Below, piece after piece: positions 58,890 to 64,000 of a DNA stretch of 64,000 nt. This DNA is from Promicromonospora sp. AC04 (GTDB lineage: Bacteria > Actinomycetota > Actinomycetes > Actinomycetales > Cellulomonadaceae). The translations under genes were made by a program, and so were the position numbers. Within the stretch, counting starts at the first letter, position 1, and each line of letters starts with the position of its first letter. The notes below the pieces were generated by a model, which was given only the letters and a program-made list of their open reading frames with translations, did not search any database and was not told the DNA's origin. The DNA is taken from positions 620,001 through 684,000 of the forward strand of contig NZ_QBUG01000001.1 of the NCBI RefSeq assembly GCF_003058225.1. The letters are read 5' to 3'.

Positions 58890-59525
58890 CTACTGGCGCG
58901 CCGCGGCCGGGTGCGCGTGCGCGACCGAGAGCAGGATCCGGGCCGCGACGTCGCCGACCACTGCCCAGCGGTGCCGGATGTCCGCCGGGTGGCTGATCGC
59001 GTCGCCCGCCCCGAGCCGCCAGGAGCCCTCGTGCTCCAGCGTGACCTCGACCTCGCCGTCGATCACGTAGACCGTCAGCTCGCCGTCGGACTCGAACCAG
59101 CCGCCGAGGTCGGCGTCGGGCTCGACGCGGTACTCGACCACCTCCAGCGTGTGGCCGGCGCCGCCGGACAGGAGGCGCCCGCGCGCCGTCCCCGGGGTGT
59201 CGGAGACCGGCAGCTCGCGGCCCTCGCCCCTGCGCAGCACCGACACGCCGCGCGGCGCGCTCACCGGCGGCATGAGCTGGCTCGGCGGCAGCCCGAGCGC
59301 GTGGGCGAGCCGGTAGAGGCTCGACAGCGACGGGCTCGTCTCGCCCTTCTCCACCTGGCTGAGGAACGGCTGGCTCATCTCGCTCGCGCGCGCGAGGGCC
59401 CGCATCGAGAGCCCCGCCGCCTCGCGCGCCCGCCGGATGGCCCGGCCCACGACCACGCGGACGTCGGATGCCGCCTCCGGATCCTGTAACACGGCCTTAA
59501 CCCCTCCGGCTCGATCCTGGTCCAT
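58890..59525 (-). CDS. XRE-family regulator with C-terminal cupin
   Basis: The 211-residue protein has an XRE helix-turn-helix (about 25-80: RRAREAAGLSMRALARASEMSQPFLSQVEKGETSPSLSSLYRLA) followed by a cupin sensor (about 110-205: VEYRVEPDADLGGWFESDGELTVYVIDGEVEVTLEHE). The ATG at 59525 is used; a TTG 12 bases upstream is also in frame. It is divergent from the isopenicillin-N-synthase-like gene, its probable target, with 86 bases between. Small-molecule ligand unknown. Confidence 0.9.
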   Translation of the reverse strand: MDQDRAGGVKAVLQDPEAASDVRVVVGRAIRRAREAAGLSMRALARASEMSQPFLSQVEKGETSPSLSSLYRLAHALGLPPSQLMPPVSAPRGVSVLRRGEGRELPVSDTPGTARGRLLSGGAGHTLEVVEYRVEPDADLGGWFESDGELTVYVIDGEVEVTLEHEGSWRLGAGDAISHPADIRHRWAVVGDVAARILLSVAHAHPAAARQ

Positions 59526-59611
59526 GCTGATAACCAATACCTATCACCTCGGCGCCGCCCACGGCCCGCGGAACAGGACCGAAGGTATCCCGAACACCGA
59601 AGGAGACCGGC

Positions 59612-60664
59612 ATGTCAGCTGCATTCCACGTTCCGGCGATCGACATCGCCCCCTACATCGCGGGCGGCACCGACGCCGACCGGGCCGCCGTCGCCCGCCA
59701 GGTCGACGAGGCGGCGCGCACCGTCGGCTTCATGCAGGTCCTCGGGCACGGCATCCCCTTGGAGGCCTGGGCGCGCCTCGGCCGCGCGAGCGACCGCTTC
59801 TTCGAGCTGCCGCTGGAGGTGAAGAAGCAGTACCGGGCGCCCGCCGGCGTCAACCGTGGCTACAGCCCGCCCCGGTCCGAGCGGCTCAGCCTCAGCCTCG
59901 GCGTCGAGAAGGCCGAGCGCATGAACGACTTCTTCGAGGCCTTCAACCTGGGCGCGTCCGCCGCCGACTACCCGCACGCCGACGTCGACCCCGACATGTA
60001 CTCCGAGAACATCTGGCCCGCCGAGAGCGACACCTTCCAGGCCGACGTCGAGCTGTGGATGTCGCACGCCACGTCCGTCGCCCAGGTCATGATGCGGATC
60101 TTCGCCGACGCGCTCGGCCTGCCCGCCGGGTACTTCGACCCCTACACCGACCACTCGCTCGACGTCCTGCGCATGAACAACTACGCCCTCCCCGAGGGCG
60201 AGCGCGTCGAGCTCGACGGCGACCTCATCGGCATGGGCGAGCACACGGACTTCGGTATCGTGACGCTGCTGTGGGCCGACGACGTGAAGGGCCTCCAGGT
60301 GCTCGACGCCGACGGCGGCTGGAACGACGTCTCGCCCCTGCCCGGCGCCCTGCTCGTGAACCTCGGCGACCTGACCGCGCGGTGGACGAACGAGCGCTGG
60401 AAGTCGACGCTGCACCGCGTGAAGCCGCCGGTGATCGACGGCCGGATCAAGCGGCGCCGGTCCGCCGCGTTCTTCTTCGACGGCAACGTCGACGCCGTGA
60501 TCACCACGCTCCCGGGGTGCGTCGCCGAGGGCGAGACGGAGCTCTACGGCCCGATCACGGTCGGCGAGCACATCGAGGCCAAGCTCAACGGCTCCCGCGG
60601 CCTGGTGAACAACACGACCGACACGCAACGCGAGGCCAACCGGGTCCTGACTAGCCGCTACTGA
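59612..60664 (+). CDS. Isopenicillin-N-synthase-type 2-oxoglutarate/Fe(II) oxygenase
   Basis: The 350-residue protein has the N-terminal DIOX_N region (VPAIDIAPYI...GFMQVLGHGIP) and the jelly-roll core with iron ligands H211-x-D213 (GEHTDFG) and H268 (TLHRV). The 2-oxoglutarate-binding Arg lies in RRRSAAFFF. Such enzymes hydroxylate or oxidise small molecules, often in pathways for amino acids or flavonoid-like compounds. The XRE-cupin gene on the other side of the promoter likely senses its substrate. It is a single gene with hairpins following. Exact substrate unknown. Confidence 0.92.
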   Translation: MSAAFHVPAIDIAPYIAGGTDADRAAVARQVDEAARTVGFMQVLGHGIPLEAWARLGRASDRFFELPLEVKKQYRAPAGVNRGYSPPRSERLSLSLGVEKAERMNDFFEAFNLGASAADYPHADVDPDMYSENIWPAESDTFQADVELWMSHATSVAQVMMRIFADALGLPAGYFDPYTDHSLDVLRMNNYALPEGERVELDGDLIGMGEHTDFGIVTLLWADDVKGLQVLDADGGWNDVSPLPGALLVNLGDLTARWTNERWKSTLHRVKPPVIDGRIKRRRSAAFFFDGNVDAVITTLPGCVAEGETELYGPITVGEHIEAKLNGSRGLVNNTTDTQREANRVLTSRY

Positions 60665-60987
60665 CACCGCCCGAGCCCGTCGAGTGCCGGGTGTTCGCCC
60701 GGTCCAGCCCCTCAACAGGGCGAGTACCCAGCACTCGACGATTGGCCGGAGGGGTCGTCTGCACGGCGTTCCAGTTCGGCGCCGCGCTCTGATTCCTCAT
60801 CGCGAAAGCCCAGGTCAGAGGCCGTCTCTCTGGCCTGGGTTTCGGCCAGGGCCGAACTCCTTTGACCCTGCCCTTCCGAGACGGTGAGCCTGGAGACGCA
60901 AGTTCAGCACGGCACGTCACCAACGAGGGTGCCGCCGCATCGAACTCGTCAGCTGCGCGCCCTCACCGCACGAGAGGGGAAAGCACT
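60665..60987. other. 323-bp gap with two imperfect hairpins
   Basis: The gap holds an imperfect 23-bp stem (60678-60700 with 60718-60740, three mismatches) just after the oxygenase stop, a likely terminator. A second hairpin (60804-60820 with 60828-60843) follows. No convincing short gene was found. The last 60 bases lead to a GAGAGGGGA ribosome site for the next gene. Confidence 0.6.
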
Positions 60988-62076
60988 ATGGCATCAAGAC
61001 ATTCGAACCGCCGGGGGCTGGCGGTACTGGCGGCGCTGGCCGCGGTCCTGGGACTCGCCGTCGGCACCCAGGTCGCCCAGGTCGCCCAGGCGCCCCGGGC
61101 AGAGGCGTTCAGCACGCCCTACTGGTTCTCGCAGGCGCACGGGGAGCACGAGAAGATCACGCGGGCCGCGCTGGCCTGCCCGGAGGACCAGCCGTCCGAC
61201 GGTGTGTGCTTCGAGGAGGACTCGATGGACGTCCTGGCGGGCTACCGCAGCTACTGGGGCGGGGTCAACGCACCGGACCTGCCGGCGTGGCTCGGCGGCT
61301 ACGAGGCCGACAACCCCGCCGCACACTGCGACAACGCGGACTACATCCGGCCCGAGGACAACGAGGGGGCCCCGTACCCCCGCACCCGTGCGGAGGCCTC
61401 CGACCAGCTGGTCGCCTGCCTGCAGCACCTGCGCAACCGTTTCCACGGCGCCGCCGACAACGCCGGGCAGGTCTTCGACGACGACGGCGAGCTGTCCAAC
61501 TGGGAGACGCAGTCGGCGTGCACCGACACCGCCCCGCCCGGCGAGGGGGCGCGCGCCAAGTGCCGGTTCGTGGACCTGTTCGGCCGCACGCTGCACGGCG
61601 TCCAGGACTTCTACTCCCATTCCAACTGGGTCGACCGCAACAACGGGAACGACGCGACCGACCTGGAGAACCCGCCCGGCATGTACCGCAGCGAGGTGTT
61701 CCCGCTGATGAGCTTCCGGCTGCCGCTCTCACCGCCGTCCGACGTCCCGGAGCAGCTAGCCACCGGGTGCTTCCCGTCCGACGAGTGCGAGGGCCGCATC
61801 AAGCACGACGAGACGCTCAACAAGGACACCGCCGAGATCGACCCGGTCACCGGCCAGGTCACCCTGGACGGGACCTCCGCCCGAGGGCAGATCCTTGACA
61901 ACCAGCAGCGCGCTGTGACCTGGGCGATCGCCGACACCCGGCGCCAGTGGGCCGCTATGCGCGACGAGATCAGGGCCCGGTACGGCGAGGAGCGGGGCGA
62001 GACCATCATCTGCGCCCTGACCCACGACACCCCGGTGGCCAACTGGCCGTGGACGACCGGCGACTGCGAGGCGTGA
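60988..62076 (+). CDS. Secreted Het-C/zinc-phospholipase-C-like protein
   Basis: The 362-residue protein begins with a Sec-type signal peptide (about 1-40, ending PRAEA). The mature part has HGEHEKITRAAL near its start and FGRTLHGVQDFYSHSNWVD in the middle. This His/Asp-rich pattern resembles Het-C and zinc-dependent phospholipase C-like proteins (LH...DFYAHSNW), suggesting a metal site. Six cysteines may form disulfides. Function unknown; a secreted metal-dependent phospholipase or structural relative is the best guess. GAGAGGGGA precedes the ATG. Confidence 0.7.
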   Translation: MASRHSNRRGLAVLAALAAVLGLAVGTQVAQVAQAPRAEAFSTPYWFSQAHGEHEKITRAALACPEDQPSDGVCFEEDSMDVLAGYRSYWGGVNAPDLPAWLGGYEADNPAAHCDNADYIRPEDNEGAPYPRTRAEASDQLVACLQHLRNRFHGAADNAGQVFDDDGELSNWETQSACTDTAPPGEGARAKCRFVDLFGRTLHGVQDFYSHSNWVDRNNGNDATDLENPPGMYRSEVFPLMSFRLPLSPPSDVPEQLATGCFPSDECEGRIKHDETLNKDTAEIDPVTGQVTLDGTSARGQILDNQQRAVTWAIADTRRQWAAMRDEIRARYGEERGETIICALTHDTPVANWPWTTGDCEA

Positions 62077-62084
62077 CGGACCTC

Positions 62085-62122
62085 GGGGACCGGACCGACG
62101 CTCGTGCGTCGGCCCGGTCCCC
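62085..62122. terminator. Hairpin terminator between convergent genes
   Basis: A 17-bp stem (62085-62101 with 62106-62122, one mismatch) with a 4-base loop lies nine bases past the stop of the secreted protein gene and 18 before the end of the convergent gene. Confidence 0.75.
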
Positions 62123-62140
62123 TGCCCCGTTCCGGGGGGT

Positions 62141-64000
62141 CTAGCCGCAGTACTCGTTCAGCTCGAAGTTGTGCACCACCGTCTGGCCCTTGATGATGCG
62201 CGCGTTCTTCGACTCCGGCGGGTATCCCGTCGCCGAGCTGAGCAGGCTCAGCCGGTTGTTGGACACGCCCATCCAGCGGGCGTACCCGCCGTCGGGCCCG
62301 GTCACGAGCGTGACGTCGTACTCCGACCCGTCGATGACGACGAACGCGCCCTCGAGCGGGACCGTCTCGTCGTCACAGGTGGCGCCCGTCACCGTGCCGG
62401 CGATCTTGCCCCAGCTGGCGGGCGGGGTCACCTTCAGCGACACCTGTACCTTCGGCTCGTCGTACGGCGTGCTGCCGTTGGCGACGACCGCCGAGGTGTA
62501 GGTGCCCGGCTGGTCCACGCGGCTGCTGTCCATGTCGACGGCCACCTTCGCGGACGCGCCGGGTGCCAGCGTGAACGCCGGCGGCTGGACGTCGAGCCAC
62601 GGCACGTCGACAGTGGTCTCGCCGGTCACGTTGAGCACCGTGTGCATGTCCGGGAAGCCGAGGTCCGCCACGGTGGTGGGCTCGGGGGTGCTGCAGTCCT
62701 CGGACGCGATGTACGACGGCGCGGTCTCCGGCTCGGCGTTCGACCCGATGTAGAACCCGGGTTCTCCGATCACCTCGACCACGAGCGTGCTGCCCGCGGA
62801 CGCGGTGCCCGTGACCGGCACGTCGACCATCGTGAGCTCCTGCGGTTCCAGGGCCACGTCGGACGAGCCGAGCAGGGTCATGTTCTCGTAGAGGAAGTCC
62901 CCGTCGAGCTCGTACAGGTTGATCGTCGCGTCGGTGGCCGCCTGGACGATCTCCACGCCGAAGGACACATTCGTGACGGCGAACTCGCCACTGATGTCGA
63001 AGTCCTCCAGCGTGAACGTCCGCAGCCAGCTCGTCGGGCCGCCCCCGCAGGCCACGGAGTTGCCAGCGGTGATGTCCTGCGACGAGGAGTGGGTGATGGT
63101 GGTCCCCTCCGCGAGGAGCGACGGCGGAGCCGACGGCGTCACCGTCTCCCCGGGCTTCCCGTTCCGGGCCAGGCGGTCGTCGCCCTTGGCGGCGGTGCTC
63201 TTCCCGGTCGTGGCCTTGCCCGACGGCGCCGTGCTCACCTCGGTCACGTCACCGGTGGCGCCCTTGATGACGCCGGCGTTGGCCGCCGACCCGAGGATCT
63301 CGAAGTCGGACGATGCCGGGGCCACCTCGACGTTCGCCGGCGCCGTGCCCTCGTTCTTCACGGTGAACGTGCCGGACTTGGTGCCGCCCATGCCGACCTC
63401 GCGGGAGATCGTCTCCGGCGAGACCGTCAGGAGCGGGGCCGCGAGCTTCACGCCCTTCCGGACGACGGCGTCGGCGACGACCGTCACCGATACCTTCGTG
63501 GCCTTGTAGTCCTTGGCCGCATAACCGATCCGCTGCGTACCCACCTTCGGTGAGAACAGCGAGTAGTACCCGCGGCCCACCGCGGGGTTCTCCGGGTCGA
63601 GCGTCTTCGTGCTCTGCTCGCCGGCGGTCACGGTGGCGCCGTTGACGCCGCCACCGGTGTTGCGGTCCTTGACGAACCCGGCCACGAGGCCGCCGTCGAC
63701 CGGCAGGCACTCGCCGATGGAGACGTTGTCGACCTGCCACCACATGGCCCACGCGGCGTCACCGTAGTGGAACCGGACCCGCACGTCGGACTGGCCGCCG
63801 GCGCCCGTGAGGGATACGGACATGCGCCCCTCGGCGTCGGAGGTCTGGTGCAGCGCGGTCGCCCAGGTCGCGCCGCCGTCGAGGCTGACGTCCACGTCGG
63901 CGAAGTCGCCCAGCGCGACGTAGGCCTGGTCGAACGTCAGGAGCGGTGCCCCGACGTCGCTCAGGTCGAAGGCCGGTGAGGTGAGCGTCGTGTCCTGCGT
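62141..64000 (-). CDS. Secreted S8-type serine peptidase, C-terminal part (5' end outside)
   Basis: The frame is open to the window's edge, so only the last 619 residues are visible. They lack a catalytic domain but match the C-terminal half of large actinobacterial S8 peptidases (bacillopeptidase-F-like). This region has a beta-sandwich ending WWQVDNVSIGECLP, then a carboxypeptidase-regulatory-like domain (GGLVAGFVKDRNTGGGVNGATVTAG), an Ig-like stretch (LTVSPETISREVG...SGTFTVKNEGTAPANVEVAP) and a final beta domain (PPASWGKIAGTVTGATCDDE). Such regions help binding to substrate or the cell surface. The catalytic triad should lie upstream of base 64000. Confidence 0.82.
   Translation of the reverse strand, partial: TQDTTLTSPAFDLSDVGAPLLTFDQAYVALGDFADVDVSLDGGATWATALHQTSDAEGRMSVSLTGAGGQSDVRVRFHYGDAAWAMWWQVDNVSIGECLPVDGGLVAGFVKDRNTGGGVNGATVTAGEQSTKTLDPENPAVGRGYYSLFSPKVGTQRIGYAAKDYKATKVSVTVVADAVVRKGVKLAAPLLTVSPETISREVGMGGTKSGTFTVKNEGTAPANVEVAPASSDFEILGSAANAGVIKGATGDVTEVSTAPSGKATTGKSTAAKGDDRLARNGKPGETVTPSAPPSLLAEGTTITHSSSQDITAGNSVACGGGPTSWLRTFTLEDFDISGEFAVTNVSFGVEIVQAATDATINLYELDGDFLYENMTLLGSSDVALEPQELTMVDVPVTGTASAGSTLVVEVIGEPGFYIGSNAEPETAPSYIASEDCSTPEPTTVADLGFPDMHTVLNVTGETTVDVPWLDVQPPAFTLAPGASAKVAVDMDSSRVDQPGTYTSAVVANGSTPYDEPKVQVSLKVTPPASWGKIAGTVTGATCDDETVPLEGAFVVIDGSEYDVTLVTGPDGGYARWMGVSNNRLSLLSSATGYPPESKNARIIKGQTVVHNFELNEYCG

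Overview
The window is 64 kb of very GC-rich, gene-dense DNA. GTG starts are frequent and genes in operons often overlap by 4 bases (ATGA/GTGA). Lipoprotein-type sugar-binding proteins, ROK and LacI regulators, an IdeR/DmdR-type iron box and a DUF222/HNH protein all point to an actinobacterium. A plant-polysaccharide-degrading soil member of the Micrococcales is likely, but the lineage is an inference. No rRNA, tRNA, CRISPR array or insertion sequence was seen. Most of the window looks like accessory catabolic DNA: transporters, glycosidases and oxidoreductases, each set with its own local regulator.

Layout. Bases 1-4.9 kb hold the 3' end of a zinc alcohol dehydrogenase, a LysE exporter with an AraC regulator, and an SDR-MDR pair divergent from a TetR gene with two visible operator copies. 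Bases 4.9-10.8 kb are a rhamnoside locus: MFS importer, HSL-type esterase and GH78 rhamnosidase, with a divergent LacI gene and a perfect palindromic operator between. Bases 10.8-17.8 kb are an alpha-galactoside locus: GH36 alpha-galactosidase, two permeases and a binding lipoprotein, with a divergent ROK regulator. Bases 17.9-24 kb carry single redox genes (AKR, two SDRs, an aldehyde dehydrogenase) and a secreted alpha/beta hydrolase. Bases 24-36.4 kb carry an ADH-MoaF-NTF2 operon, a repeat-rich DUF222/HNH gene, an AraC regulator, and a six-gene operon of branched-chain-type ABC transporter plus GMC oxidoreductase.

Bases 36.4-50 kb are the most coherent catabolic region. A seven-gene operon runs leftward from 43,887: sugar-binding lipoprotein, two permeases, ROK regulator, a pyranose/C-glycoside-3-oxidase-like GMC flavoenzyme, a nucleoside-deaminase-like protein and a TIM-barrel isomerase. 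Next to it a second leftward operon encodes a Gfo/Idh/MocA oxidoreductase, a UPF0303 protein, a cytoplasmic beta-propeller and a 3-keto-disaccharide-hydrolase-like (DUF1080) protein interrupted by a one-base frameshift. That operon is divergent from a sugar MFS transporter and is followed by a LacI gene. Near-identical 14-bp sites lie in the shared promoter and in front of the LacI gene. Together the genes suggest import of a glycoside, oxidation at sugar C3, and cleavage of the 3-keto intermediate.

Bases 50-64 kb start with the oddest gene in the window: one uninterrupted 704-codon frame encoding a cytochrome P450 fused through an Ala-rich linker to an enoyl-CoA hydratase/isomerase. After it come a TetR gene with an alpha/beta hydrolase and palindromic operators, a class IV aminotransferase, a complete iron-siderophore ABC importer behind an iron box, an XRE-cupin regulator divergent from an isopenicillin-N-synthase-type oxygenase, a secreted protein with a Het-C/phospholipase-like motif, and the C-terminal part of a secreted S8-type peptidase that runs off the end.
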